From contig NZ_MARB01000001.1 in the NCBI RefSeq assembly GCF_001715975.1, positions 124,001-188,000 of the forward strand: a stretch of DNA of 64,000 bases, in the 5' to 3' direction. The DNA comes from Candidatus Thiodiazotropha endolucinida (lineage in GTDB: Bacteria; Pseudomonadota; Gammaproteobacteria; Chromatiales; Chromatiaceae). Positions 36,983-46,454 of this stretch are shown here, in pieces. The notes under the pieces are model-generated. The model had not been told where the DNA came from. It did no database searches and worked only from the letters and a program-made list of their open reading frames with translations. How positions within the stretch are numbered: the first letter of the stretch is position 1; each line of letters begins with the position of its first letter. Position numbers and translations under genes: made by a program.

Positions 36983-37798
36983 ATGAATGCTTTGATCTTC
37001 TCCATCGGTCTTGAATCGCTCTTGTTGTTTTTACTGTTGGGGTCCCTAGTCGGTCTTGTGGCCGGCCTTTTTGGTATCGGTGGGGGGCTGGTGATTGTTC
37101 CTGCACTGATTTGGGGATTGCCATTGCTTGATGTGGCTCCTCAGCATGTCACTCATATTGCAGTGGGAACCTCCTTGGTAACTATCGTGGTTACCTCGCT
37201 CTCTTCTACCTATGCCCACCACAAACGTCGCGGTGTAAATTGGCGTGATTTCTGGATTCTGGCTCCGGGTTTGCTAATCGGTGCTTGGCTCGGCAGTGTC
37301 GTTGCCAGCTTGTTGAATGGTGATGTACTGCGAACTGTCTTTGGTATATTTGCCGTTTTTGTCGGTCTGCGAATGATTCGCACGGGCAAGGCTCGAAGTA
37401 AAACACGACAAGTGCCCCCCTTGAGTATGGTGTCTGTAGCCACGCTAATTGGTGGCATATCCGCCATTGTGGGGATTGGTGGCGGCTCTATGACTGTGCC
37501 TTTCCTGCATGCCACCGGTGTCGAGATGAAAAGGGCGGTTGCCACATCCAGTGCTTGCGGTCTTCCGATTGCATTGTCGGGGGCTGCCAGCTTCATTGTC
37601 GTTGGTTGGGGATTAGAGGGTTTGCCGCTCTATAGCAGTGGGTACATCTATTGGCCGGTGGCGCTTATTATCATCGTCACCAGTACTCTTTTCGCGCCTG
37701 CAGGAGCGGCGTTGGCTCATCGATTGCCGGAGCGGCGGTTGAAAAGCGTCTTCGCGCTATTTCTCATTTTGGTAGGGGTGAAACTGCTATTTGGGTGA
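36983..37798 (+). CDS. TauE/SafE-family sulfite/anion exporter
   Basis: Polytopic inner-membrane protein of 271 residues with about eight hydrophobic segments. The two repeated family motifs are visible: GLFGIGGGLVIVPALIWGLP (about 30-49) and AIVGIGGGSMTVPFL (about 160-174). The family exports sulfite, sulfoacetate and related organosulfur anions, which suits a sulfur oxidiser, but the substrate cannot be read from the sequence. It converges with the next gene and overlaps it by 12 bases. Confidence 0.92.
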   Translation: MNALIFSIGLESLLLFLLLGSLVGLVAGLFGIGGGLVIVPALIWGLPLLDVAPQHVTHIAVGTSLVTIVVTSLSSTYAHHKRRGVNWRDFWILAPGLLIGAWLGSVVASLLNGDVLRTVFGIFAVFVGLRMIRTGKARSKTRQVPPLSMVSVATLIGGISAIVGIGGGSMTVPFLHATGVEMKRAVATSSACGLPIALSGAASFIVVGWGLEGLPLYSSGYIYWPVALIIIVTSTLFAPAGAALAHRLPERRLKSVFALFLILVGVKLLFG

Positions 37799-38455
37799 TT
37801 TGATGCCTTCAATCAAGATGTATGGCGGTATCGGGATCGGCAGTTGCTTGAAATAGAGGAAGTCGCCCGATTCGCCGCGCATTATCATCCGACCGTTGTC
37901 GAGCGCATAATCATATTCCTGGACCAGCTCCGTTTCCGGATCGAGCATGAGCAGCTTGTTTCCCACAATACGATAGCGGCCATCACGATAGACTTCCGCA
38001 TTGGCGTAGATCCGAAAATGGCCATACATAACCAAGACGATTTCACCGCCCCGGCCTATCCAGATGCCATCCAAAATCGATTTTCTGGTCATTGGGGATT
38101 TAGGTCGTGGAGCAAGGCGCCGCATCGGGTGTCCGTCAAATCCCGGTGCCGAGTAGGTGTATGGGCCGAGACCCGGTGCCGGCGCTGAATAGCCTGGATA
38201 ATAGCCCCTTCCAGGTTTATCCCAGGGTGATCCGCCCCAACCGTACCAGTCGGGGGACGAACTTATATCGAAATCCCAATCAGTGTCTCCTTTGAACCTG
38301 TGTGCAAGTTCGCCCATAGTGTCCATCATGGCAATCATTGCCTTGCTCATGATATTGGCTGGCGATGTCGCTGCCTGACTATCCGGAAGGTTCATAAAAA
38401 GCAGCGGTATCAGCCAAATCCATGAATGGATGGTAGTGCGTCTAAATCGATGCAT
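37787..38455 (-). CDS. exported protein of unknown function
   Basis: Protein of about 222 residues that I do not recognise. ATG 38455 gives a signal peptide (RTTIHSWIWLIPLLFMNLPDSQAA); the open frame extends to 38539 without signal logic. A middle part rich in Gly, Pro, Tyr and Trp (SPDWYGWGGSPWDKPGRGYYPGY, about 75-115) is followed by a C-terminal domain of beta character (IWIGRGGEIVLVMYGHFRIYAN...DGRYRIVGNKLLML). The C-terminal half looks like a small lipocalin-like or surface-binding module, which is a guess. Its stop overlaps the end of tauE. Confidence 0.6.
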   Translation of the reverse strand: MHRFRRTTIHSWIWLIPLLFMNLPDSQAATSPANIMSKAMIAMMDTMGELAHRFKGDTDWDFDISSSPDWYGWGGSPWDKPGRGYYPGYSAPAPGLGPYTYSAPGFDGHPMRRLAPRPKSPMTRKSILDGIWIGRGGEIVLVMYGHFRIYANAEVYRDGRYRIVGNKLLMLDPETELVQEYDYALDNGRMIMRGESGDFLYFKQLPIPIPPYILIEGIKSPK

Positions 38456-38670
38456 GATGAGAAATTTCCGATACGTGCCAGTCTGCTGGGGCCATAGTGA
38501 ATGGTAATAATAGCCGAATAAGGCTACCAGTTTCGACACTTGTCGAATTTATTTCTGCGCCAGTTAGCTTCCCAATGACATTTGCTTCACGGGATTATAG
38601 AATTCATCTGGCAATGTCCTGATCGTCGTATCGATCGATAATTAGAACTATGGTTTGTGGGAGGATCCTG

Positions 38671-39133
38671 ATGAGTTCTCAAGAAGGGAGCGTCGAGGAG
38701 CGTCGAGGAGCGTAGAACGGTCACGCAAGACCTGATTGATAAGCTGCTGGCAGAGCGTCAAGAGATGCTGGTTCGGTTTTGTGAGGTTGCAGGGCTTGAA
38801 CCCTACCATCGTTCGACATCACTTGACCAACTGCTTCAGTCATTTTGCCAGGTACTCGTCGATTACACCGCCTTTGGCCATTTCGAGGTCTTCGGGCGAA
38901 TCAGCAATGGCAGTGAGCGCCGTAGCGGTGTCATTAGGGTGGCGGAGAAAATCTATCCTGAATTCGTCAAAGCGAGCGAAGTGGCAGTCAATTTTAACGA
39001 CAAATATGATATCTCCGATCATCAGTTGGAGCTGGATCACTTGTCGGATGACCTTTCTCAACTGGGAGAGGAGCTGGCCGTACGTATTGAGTTGGAAGAT
39101 CAATTGCTTTCCGCCATGCTCGACAGGAAATGA
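38671..39133 (+). CDS. rsd: Rsd/AlgQ-family anti-sigma-70 regulator, frameshifted near the start
   Basis: Members of this family bind sigma-70 and adjust sigma-factor use. ATG 38671 has an excellent ribosome site (GGGAGGA) but runs into TAG at 38713 after 14 codons. From 38702 a second frame reads VEERRTVTQDLIDKLLAERQEMLVRFCEVAGL and on to the end with family character (FCQVLVDYTAFGHFEVF, GEELAVRIELEDQLL). The two frames are joined by a 10-bp perfect tandem duplication (38691-38700 and 38701-38710). Removing one unit restores a continuous 150-codon gene. The first ATG in the second frame is 38765, without a clear ribosome site. Confidence 0.82.
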
Positions 39134-39353
39134 TGTATTTTTCCAATTCAGGCAAAATTTCTTCAAAACAGATCACAATTTTTGATCTTTGAGATCGGGG
39201 TCTACCCAGAAAAGTTTTACTGTGTCTGATCATGATCTAGACTCAGATAGTGTAACGCACTGAGTTACAAAAGACTTTTTACTTTTATATCGGCAACACA
39301 GCCAGCATGTTACGGTTGCCTGGAAAAGGCGATAATGCCGATGGTCATTTTTT

Positions 39354-41714
39354 ATGGTTACAAAGGTCAGTAGGCTATTGCATATTCAACCGGATGTTGG
39401 AGACTTTGTAGCACCGCTTCGGAGCAGTGCCATCCCGCATTGTCAGCTGGATTTTTTCCAGATAGGTGTTGATAACCATCATATCGATGTCGCGCTAAGC
39501 TATCAGTTTCGCTCAACTCTCGCCAATTTCGTCAAAAAGATTGTTTATGAAGAGCTTACCAAACATGGCTGGGTAAAAATGGATGCTCCGCCCAGCGGAA
39601 ACGATGTTGAGAACTTTAAGTCAGTCTACCGGAGTATGATGCAGGGTGCGCTGGAGCAGGTTCACAGGGATGCGGCGGTGAAGGATCTTTTGCAATTGCT
39701 GCACCTGGTCCTGCTGAAACTGCTGTTGGAATCGCCTGTTGCAACGGTTGCAGAGTTACGTAACAAGCTGGATCAGGATGGTAATTTGCCGGAGGGTACC
39801 AGCAGTGGACACGCACTGGAGTTGCATGAACGGATTGTAACTCTGGCACGGCTGGAGCCGGGCATCCGTTATCTCACCCTGCGCAGACTCTTCAAGATCG
39901 TCCAGCGTCTTGAATCCAAGGAGCTGCGTAAATTGAGAAAGTCCGTGGTGGGGACCTCGTGGACTCTCTCCAAGCAGCTCCTATTCAATCCCTTGCTGCA
40001 TCTGCCAAACCTTTCCAGTGAAGAATACATCATGAATCACTATCCCTTGCTGTGTGTGGATCGGGATCATGAGAATTACTTTGATATCACCAATAGAATC
40101 ATTACCAGTACCTATCAGGACTACCTGCCAAGTTGGGCGCAAGCACCGGATAGGGATGGTATCGAGAGCAATGGTGTGAGTGAAGGACAGGCTTTCCAGA
40201 TACGTAACCGGGAATTGCGTAGCGGGTTTTCGGAGTTTCTTGATGGACAGAGGATGTTGGAAAGAAACCTTTCTGAAGCAGAGTTCAAACAGATCGATGT
40301 CTCCTGGTTGGACGTACCTAGAAATATTGACCTCTTGTTACAGCATTCTTCTGGTGAGAGCGGTGGGTGGTTCTCACGTTCAAAAAAAGGCAGTAAAAGG
40401 TCGATTTGGGAGAATTCTGAGTGTGAAAACCTACGTGAAGAGCTTCAGTCGCAACTGTTGAAAAGGATAGATAGAGCTGGATTGGTGCCACGTGCCATCG
40501 CCGCATATCGTACGCCAAGGCTTTATCGACAGTTAAATGGACAGGTATCGGTAAAGGATATCTACCGCTTTCTTGCGGGTGATTTGCCACGCCGGGCATT
40601 GGTGAAACGACTGGTTAATACACCGGACAAGGGTAGTGAGGTACTCAAGGCGCTGGATGTTGTATCGGGTTACATTCGTCGCATGCCGGCCAATAAAAAA
40701 AAGGATTATGTCATTCGCTATGTGAAGGATTTCATAACATTTCGCCGTGATCTCAAGCTGGCCTATTACACCTACCAGCAGATGAGTCGTTTGCGTGTAT
40801 TGCAGGATGGTGAGAGCATCAAGCTATCCCGTGACAATGGCAGTCTTTACGAATTTCGTCTTGGCAAGGACCCTGACAGCCAACAGCAGATAAAGGCGCA
40901 TGTCATATTGAAGGCTGATATCAGAGGTTCAACTGAAATCACTCGTCAACTGATAGAGAAAAAACTCAATCCCGCAACCCATTTCAGCATGAACTTTTTT
41001 GGACCGATCACAAAGTTGCTGGAACGTTTTGGTGCGCAAAAGGTGTTTGTGGAGGGAGACGCATTGATCCTGGCCGTCATGGAGGCTCAAAACAGTCAGA
41101 ACAAGGCACACAACTTACCCAAACTGGAGTTGGGGCTCGGCATAGCCTTCAGTAATGATGCCCCTGCCTATCTCTATGACGAGCAACAGAAGATCATGAT
41201 TTCTCCTGCTATCAATGAGGCGGACAGACTCTCCTCATGTTCTGCAGAATTACGCCATGATAAGAGTTGGCGAAGAAGTAAGCGTCATCGGGTAGAGGTG
41301 TTCCAGGAGATTAGCCAGGATAACAAGGCAAATGCTCCCAATCGTCTTCGCTTTAATATCAATGGAATCGAATTGACCGAAGCCGCATTTGTAAAACTCA
41401 AATCCGAAATGGTACTACACAAGATGAAGATTCACAGCCGTTCAGGTGGATCCCACTACTACCATGTCGGACGCTTTGTGGACATGCGGGGAAGCTCTCA
41501 TTGGTTGGTGATCCGGCAGGGTGCGATAAAAGTCTGGGATGCCGGAAAGATTGAGGATAATGGAGATATCTTGGACAGCTACTTCTATGAGATCATAACC
41601 GATACGAATCTGATCGGGCGGGTTAAGGATAAACTGCATTCACGAAGCTCTCGTAACAGGCAATCCGACGATACACAAGGGGAAACTCCGCTTTCACTGG
41701 AGTCAGACATCTGA
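39354..41714 (+). CDS. class III nucleotidyl cyclase-like protein with a novel N-terminal region
   Basis: Soluble protein of 786 residues. The first 500 residues are helical and not recognised. From about 520 there is a cyclase homology domain: KADIRGSTEI (metal-binding Asp; RGST replaces the usual RGFT), FVEGDALILAV (second metal Asp) and AINEADRLS, which keeps the Asn and Arg of the VNxAARL motif. The key residues for catalysis are therefore present, but substrate (ATP or GTP) is unclear. It follows the rsd-like gene and ends by a 12-base overlap with slt on the other strand. Confidence 0.72.
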   Translation: MVTKVSRLLHIQPDVGDFVAPLRSSAIPHCQLDFFQIGVDNHHIDVALSYQFRSTLANFVKKIVYEELTKHGWVKMDAPPSGNDVENFKSVYRSMMQGALEQVHRDAAVKDLLQLLHLVLLKLLLESPVATVAELRNKLDQDGNLPEGTSSGHALELHERIVTLARLEPGIRYLTLRRLFKIVQRLESKELRKLRKSVVGTSWTLSKQLLFNPLLHLPNLSSEEYIMNHYPLLCVDRDHENYFDITNRIITSTYQDYLPSWAQAPDRDGIESNGVSEGQAFQIRNRELRSGFSEFLDGQRMLERNLSEAEFKQIDVSWLDVPRNIDLLLQHSSGESGGWFSRSKKGSKRSIWENSECENLREELQSQLLKRIDRAGLVPRAIAAYRTPRLYRQLNGQVSVKDIYRFLAGDLPRRALVKRLVNTPDKGSEVLKALDVVSGYIRRMPANKKKDYVIRYVKDFITFRRDLKLAYYTYQQMSRLRVLQDGESIKLSRDNGSLYEFRLGKDPDSQQQIKAHVILKADIRGSTEITRQLIEKKLNPATHFSMNFFGPITKLLERFGAQKVFVEGDALILAVMEAQNSQNKAHNLPKLELGLGIAFSNDAPAYLYDEQQKIMISPAINEADRLSSCSAELRHDKSWRRSKRHRVEVFQEISQDNKANAPNRLRFNINGIELTEAAFVKLKSEMVLHKMKIHSRSGGSHYYHVGRFVDMRGSSHWLVIRQGAIKVWDAGKIEDNGDILDSYFYEIITDTNLIGRVKDKLHSRSSRNRQSDDTQGETPLSLESDI

Positions 41715-43688
41715 TGCGGACCTGCCTCTATCGGCTTCCGTTTTCGGAGCCTTGATAGGTCTCAGCCATTCGAGCGGAAGGGTTTTCGGCAAATTACCCA
41801 AGCGGTAGCTATAGATCACCGTATAGGCGAAAACACGCTTGAGGTACTCCCTGGTCTCTTTGAAGGGTACGGTCTCTATCCAGATATCACTTGCCTGCGA
41901 CTGCTCGGGCAGCCAGCTGAGTACTCGATGAGGACCTGCATTATAGGCCGCTGTGGCGAGTACAGGACTCTCTTGTAGTTGGCGGTAGACCTTGTTGAGA
42001 TAGCCTGCGCCCAGTTTGATATTGACTTCCGGCTGGTAGAGATCTTCGAGCCTGACCGGTGACTGTTTCAGCTCTTTGGCAACCTGTTTTGCTGTTTTAG
42101 GCATCAATTGCATCAGTCCACGTGCGCCTGCTGTTGATCTTGCATCACTTATGAAAGCGCTCTCCTGGCGCAGAATGGCGTAGATCCAGGCAGTGTCGAT
42201 ACCGTGATCCCTGGCCTGATCGGCAATTGCCTGCCTGTGGGCCAGTGGGAATCTCAGCTCAAGGTCGTTCCAATGGCGCAAGCGGGCGAGGGTCAGGATA
42301 GTTTGAGAGGGCCATTCCCAGTGTTGTGCCAGTCGGGCGGCGGCTTTCAATTCATCCTGATTTGCATCCTTAAGCGCGAGATTCCACTCCTGACGGGCCA
42401 AAAACGGGCGATCCAACCGTATCAATTCACGGGCTCGTATGAGTCCGGGACGCTTCGCCAATGTCTCGACAAGTTGCCGGTCAGCCTGTAGCGCCATATG
42501 ATCGAGGTTAGGTTCATCTCCAAGACGTTGCGCAGCAAGGAAGCCGTAATAACTGCGCTCCGTTGCGAGGCTCTGCAGGAGCGTTTTACCCTCTTGCTTT
42601 CGGCCAAGTTCTATCAACGCCCTGGAGTGCCAATAGCGCCATTGCTCCTGCTGACGTTCCTTCGGGGATAGTGTGTCAATCGTTTGCAATACCCATTGCC
42701 AGTCATTCTCCTGGAGCGCAGCCTGAAGTAGTTTCTCTGAGAGTGTACTATCGAGTTGCAGGTGGCTCGGGAGCAGTGAAATAAGCTGTTGGTTGATCTG
42801 TTTGTTGGGTTCTCGTGCCAGTCGACTTGCCAAGGCATATACGATTTTACGTTGCTGGTAGTCGGAGAAAATGGCTTGATTGTGGAACTTTTTCCAGGCG
42901 ATGTAGGCAGCGTCAAGATCCCGCCAAGCTAACCTGCGAATAGCCTGAGTAACCATTTCATCCCGCATTGCATGGGTGTTTTTCAGCAGGGTCACAACCT
43001 GCTCCGGATGACGGTAGATCTTCAGCCAGCGATCGACCATACTTTTTTCTGCGGGTGGAAGATAGCGTTTGAGATATCGTGCAAGGCGAGTGCGTCCCAC
43101 TGACATGGCCAGATTGATTCGCTGCCAAACCAGTGATGTTGTGAGATTGCCCGTTGCTATCCAGGCCTTGAAGACAGGGTCGCATGCCTTGGGTTGTGAG
43201 CGTCCACTCAACCAAATCGGTTCAACAGAATTGAATGCCTCGTGCGCTTTACCGGTTTCAATCATTGCCTGAAGGGGGTTGCACTGCTGTCCAACAGCTC
43301 CACCCTGGTAAGAAAACTGGAGATAACTGACCCACAACTTCTCTTTTGCAAGCAGAGCCAGCCAATGACTTCTCAGTTTCTTTGCAAGCGGCGTTCCTTC
43401 CAGCCATTTAAGTCGGTTTGTAACACTCTCAATCGACTGTTGCTCGAGTGTTTCCAGCGTTTCCTGATAGTCGAGATAGGGTAGTAGCGGATAGTCGAGT
43501 AGCTTGTTTCTGAGTTGTTGATAGGTTGTTGTTTCCCGATTTCTCAGCGCCTCTTCTGCGGCGACAAAAATAGCTCTTTGCTGGAGCAGAAGGGATTCAT
43601 CCTGCTGTATAGCGGCTATGCCGGCCAGCGAGTTGCCGCCAAACCAGCATAGCGGGATCAGGAGTAAAACATGAGTAAGGGCGCGCAT
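41703..43688 (-). CDS. slt: soluble lytic murein transglycosylase
   Basis: Periplasmic enzyme that cleaves peptidoglycan to 1,6-anhydromuropeptides. ATG 43688 gives a signal peptide (MRALTHVLLLIPLCWFGGNSLAG), so it is preferred to the open frame at 43733. A long superhelical U-domain (about 25-450) precedes the lysozyme-like domain with the catalytic Glu in ILRQESAFISDARSTAGARGLMQLMP and the motif ATAAYNAGPHRV. The length of 661 residues is normal for Slt70. A decayed repeat element lies upstream. Confidence 0.94.
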   Translation of the reverse strand: MRALTHVLLLIPLCWFGGNSLAGIAAIQQDESLLLQQRAIFVAAEEALRNRETTTYQQLRNKLLDYPLLPYLDYQETLETLEQQSIESVTNRLKWLEGTPLAKKLRSHWLALLAKEKLWVSYLQFSYQGGAVGQQCNPLQAMIETGKAHEAFNSVEPIWLSGRSQPKACDPVFKAWIATGNLTTSLVWQRINLAMSVGRTRLARYLKRYLPPAEKSMVDRWLKIYRHPEQVVTLLKNTHAMRDEMVTQAIRRLAWRDLDAAYIAWKKFHNQAIFSDYQQRKIVYALASRLAREPNKQINQQLISLLPSHLQLDSTLSEKLLQAALQENDWQWVLQTIDTLSPKERQQEQWRYWHSRALIELGRKQEGKTLLQSLATERSYYGFLAAQRLGDEPNLDHMALQADRQLVETLAKRPGLIRARELIRLDRPFLARQEWNLALKDANQDELKAAARLAQHWEWPSQTILTLARLRHWNDLELRFPLAHRQAIADQARDHGIDTAWIYAILRQESAFISDARSTAGARGLMQLMPKTAKQVAKELKQSPVRLEDLYQPEVNIKLGAGYLNKVYRQLQESPVLATAAYNAGPHRVLSWLPEQSQASDIWIETVPFKETREYLKRVFAYTVIYSYRLGNLPKTLPLEWLRPIKAPKTEADRGRSASDV

Positions 43689-43757
43689 CTTTATTGGAGA
43701 TATATGATTCGGTAGTAATAATGTGTTAACCAATACATAGGTGTTTGATTCAATCCC

Positions 43758-43997
43758 GGGCCATGTTCATACTGATCCGATCGGCTCCGCTGGGACCATT
43801 TTTTCTCCAGCAAGGCAAATAAGCAATGTACAGTCAAACCTACACTAGCTCCATACATCTGGATTGTTCTTGAACGTAACGCCACTCCACGTCGTTTGTC
43901 GTTTCGCTGGGTTACCCAAACCACACTCTCCTCATGTCTTGATTGATGATTGTTCTGGCGCAACAGTACCGGTTGGATAAGTGTCAATAAGTCCTAG
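43758..43997. repeat. decayed third copy of the MITE-like element
   Basis: This intergenic stretch between slt and glcF aligns end to end with the elements at 23513 and 28725. The left end GGGCCATGTTCATACTGATC matches GGGCCTGTTAACACTAATCC. The shared core CCAGCAAGGCA lies at about 43817-43827. CTCTCCTC followed by a TTGATTG stretch is also shared, and the right end GTGTCAATAAGTCCTAG matches GTGTTAACAGGCCCTAG. Identity is low throughout, so this is an old insertion. The closing CTAG is kept (43994-43997) and the opening one is lost. Confidence 0.68.
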
Positions 43998-44011
43998 CAA
44001 AATAGTAGCAG

Positions 44012-45280
44012 CTACTCGACTTTTATGGGACGGTTTTCGATATTATCGGAATGTGTCAATTTGCCACTGTTTAAAAGCTCAATCCAATGGACAACGGGTT
44101 GAGCGGAGTGTTTTTGTAGATGGGTTAGGCATCCGATGTTGGCGGTGGCAATGATATCAGGCTTGCCGGCATGCAGTGATTGGCTCTTTCGCCGGCCCAA
44201 CTCATCAGCCAGTCCGGGTTGTAACAGCGAGTAGGTGCCCGCTGAGCCACAGCATAGATGGGGATCCTGCACCACAGTCAGACGGTAACCAAGACGGCCC
44301 AGGATACCCTCGACACAGCCTGCCAGACCCTGACCATGCTGCAGGGTACATGAAGAATGGAAGGCGATTCGGGTTTGATTGTCGATCCCTTCCTTCAGTG
44401 GCTCAAGCTCCTCGCTATCGATGATTTCAGCAATATCCCGGGTGCGATTCGCCAGTTGCTTGGCCGCTTCGGCATACTCGGGGTCATTTGCCAGTAAATA
44501 GCCATAATCCTTAATCATTTGAGCACACCCGCTGGCAGTAACGATAAGGGCTTCAGCACCCGCCTGCAAATGCGGCCACCAACAATCGATATTGTGTCTG
44601 GCCGCCTGTTTTGCGGCATCCTCATCATCCAGGTGATGCTCGACAGCACCACAACAGCCCGCAGATGGCGTGCGAATGAGACTGATGCCCAAACGGTCAA
44701 GTACCTGGGCTGTGGCAAGATTGATCGATGGTGCCAGTGACGTCTGTACGCAACCGTCGAGGATCAACATTTTTCGCGCATGATCCCGTGTCGGCCAGGT
44801 CGTGGGGGATATGCTGTTTCTGTCCGGAATGGTGCTGCCAACGCTTACTGGAAGCAGGGGTTTCAATGTTTGACCAAGCCGCAAAAGGGTTGAGAAATAA
44901 CTTTTGTTCGGTATCACTTTGCGTAACAGCCAACGCAGTAATCTCTCCCTCAACGGTCTCTGGTAGTTTTGCGCCATGTGGCGACGGCCTATCTCTATAA
45001 GCCGCCCATATTCAACACCTGAAGGACAGGTTGTCTCACAACTTCGGCACAGCAGACAACGGTCAAGATGTTGCTGTACACTGGCGGAGGGTTGTGCGCC
45101 CTCAAGAAGCAGCTTTATCTGGTAGATTCGCCCACGTGGACTGTCCAACTCGTCACTTAAAAGCTGATAGGTCGGGCAGGTGGCCGTACAGAAGCCGCAA
45201 TGGACGCAGTTTCGCAGAATTGATTCCGCTTTACGTCCTGTTTCTGTTGTGAGTATCCGATTGCTTATACGGGTCTGCAT
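44012..45280 (-). CDS. glcF: glycolate oxidase iron-sulfur subunit GlcF
   Basis: Fe-S subunit of the GlcDEF glycolate oxidase, 422 residues. Two 4Fe-4S motifs are visible near the N-terminus: CVHCGFCTATCPTY and CLLCRSCETTCPSGV. Two CCG (DUF3390/heterodisulfide reductase-type) domains follow, with SAGCCGAVEHH and DPHLCCGSAGTYSLLQP. Glycolate oxidation salvages the oxygenase product of RuBisCO. The partner subunits glcD and glcE are not next to it: the upstream gene is divergent, so they must be elsewhere. Confidence 0.92.
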   Translation of the reverse strand: MQTRISNRILTTETGRKAESILRNCVHCGFCTATCPTYQLLSDELDSPRGRIYQIKLLLEGAQPSASVQQHLDRCLLCRSCETTCPSGVEYGRLIEIGRRHMAQNYQRPLRERLLRWLLRKVIPNKSYFSTLLRLGQTLKPLLPVSVGSTIPDRNSISPTTWPTRDHARKMLILDGCVQTSLAPSINLATAQVLDRLGISLIRTPSAGCCGAVEHHLDDEDAAKQAARHNIDCWWPHLQAGAEALIVTASGCAQMIKDYGYLLANDPEYAEAAKQLANRTRDIAEIIDSEELEPLKEGIDNQTRIAFHSSCTLQHGQGLAGCVEGILGRLGYRLTVVQDPHLCCGSAGTYSLLQPGLADELGRRKSQSLHAGKPDIIATANIGCLTHLQKHSAQPVVHWIELLNSGKLTHSDNIENRPIKVE

Positions 45281-45423
45281 GGCACCACACTGTTTCAGGC
45301 ATTTTGTGTATTGTGATGAGGTTCAGCAGGAAAACCAACATATTCCATGAGATCCTCAAGGGAGTTAATTGTTCTGTGAATGATATAAAATTTCAATTTG
45401 ATCGGGGTTAACAGGCTAAGGAC

Positions 45424-45870
45424 ATGTTCGATTATATGGACGATGCCAGCGCTGCAAAGGCTCTTGAACAATTTCCTCCATTCCGTTTTCTTGGTGTGAA
45501 GGTATTGCAACTGAGTGAAGATTGGGGCCGGGTAAGGCTATTGTTGCCATTGAGCAGATCCAGTATGAATCCTGGCGGCAGCATGTTTGGGGGCAGTATA
45601 TCAGCCTTGGCCGATCCTATCCCGGCGTTGGCTGCAAATCGGAAATTTCCGGGCAATTCCGTCTGGACACGTGAAATGAGTGTGGATTTCCGCAAACCGG
45701 GCCGCAGCGACTTGGAACTCCGTTTTGATTTTCCCGATTCGACAATCGAGCAAATAGCCCTGGAACTAAGGGAAAAAGGACGCAGTACTCCACTTTTTAA
45801 TTTCGGCCTGTACGATACCGATGATCGAGTGGTGGCCTGGGTCTGCAACCGTGTTGCTATCAGGCCTTGA
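45424..45870 (+). CDS. hotdog-fold thioesterase, PaaI/DUF4442-like
   Basis: Protein of 148 residues with a single hotdog domain. The helix-strand pattern SMNPGGSMFGGSISALADPIPALAAN is the family's active-site region, followed by SVWTREMSVDFRKPGRSDLELR. The family hydrolyses acyl-CoA or acts as a fatty-acid binding relative; here the substrate is unknown. It is divergent from glcF. Confidence 0.8.
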   Translation: MFDYMDDASAAKALEQFPPFRFLGVKVLQLSEDWGRVRLLLPLSRSSMNPGGSMFGGSISALADPIPALAANRKFPGNSVWTREMSVDFRKPGRSDLELRFDFPDSTIEQIALELREKGRSTPLFNFGLYDTDDRVVAWVCNRVAIRP

Positions 45871-45971
45871 GGCGAAGAGACTGAGCCAAGGTCGAGTCGA
45901 CAGAAGGGTAAAAGGATAGGTGTACTCCATATTGCGATTCACATCGATAAATCTGAAGCGAGACAAACTGT

Positions 45972-46406
45972 ATGAGTGATTCTATGAACGAGATGGAGTT
46001 TGAACTGAGTAGCGGTATCGCCGCATTTGAGGGAAAGAACTTCTCACGCGCGGCCACCCTGTTATCCCCATTGGCGGAGAATGGTGATACTGAGGCGCAA
46101 TACCGGATGGCTATCATGGCTCAGGGCGGACTTGGCATGGTTGTCAATGAACTGATGGCATATAAATTCATGAAAGCGGCCGCTGAAGCGGGTCATCCGA
46201 TGGCTCAACACGGCCTCGGATTCATGTACCTTGAAGGGGAGTGCATCGAGCAAAATCTGACCAGAGCGGTCGATTGGTTCAAGAAAGCGGCAGAGCAGGG
46301 ATTAGCGGGTTCACAAACGACACTCGCCATGATGTACGAAGAGGGCCGTGGGGTGGAGAAGGATCTGGATGAGGCCAAACGCTGGTATGAGAAAGCCGGA
46401 TTTTAA
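45972..46406 (+). CDS. Sel1-like repeat protein
   Basis: Protein of 144 residues made of about three Sel1/TPR-like repeats. The units are visible as AEAGHPMAQHGLGFMYLEG, KAAEQGLAGSQTTLAMMYEEG and DLDEAKRWYEKAGF, with the usual A..G...A...LG..Y..G spacing. No signal peptide is seen, so it is probably a cytoplasmic scaffold. It has a region of about 100 bases upstream that could hold its own promoter. Confidence 0.85.
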   Translation: MSDSMNEMEFELSSGIAAFEGKNFSRAATLLSPLAENGDTEAQYRMAIMAQGGLGMVVNELMAYKFMKAAAEAGHPMAQHGLGFMYLEGECIEQNLTRAVDWFKKAAEQGLAGSQTTLAMMYEEGRGVEKDLDEAKRWYEKAGF

Positions 46407-46454
46407 ATCCTCTATGACCACAGGTTAGTTAGTAAATGACGTATCGACGTCTGC

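Noticed and set aside
38736-39185. 149-codon plus-strand frame over the rsd-like gene
   Set aside because: It is out of frame with the Rsd homology and rich in Trp, Arg and Ser; the family match is in the frame that contains 38765.
39275-39300. Minus-strand GCCGATAT as a sigma-28 -10 element
   Set aside because: No -35 at the right distance and no gene on that strand to drive.
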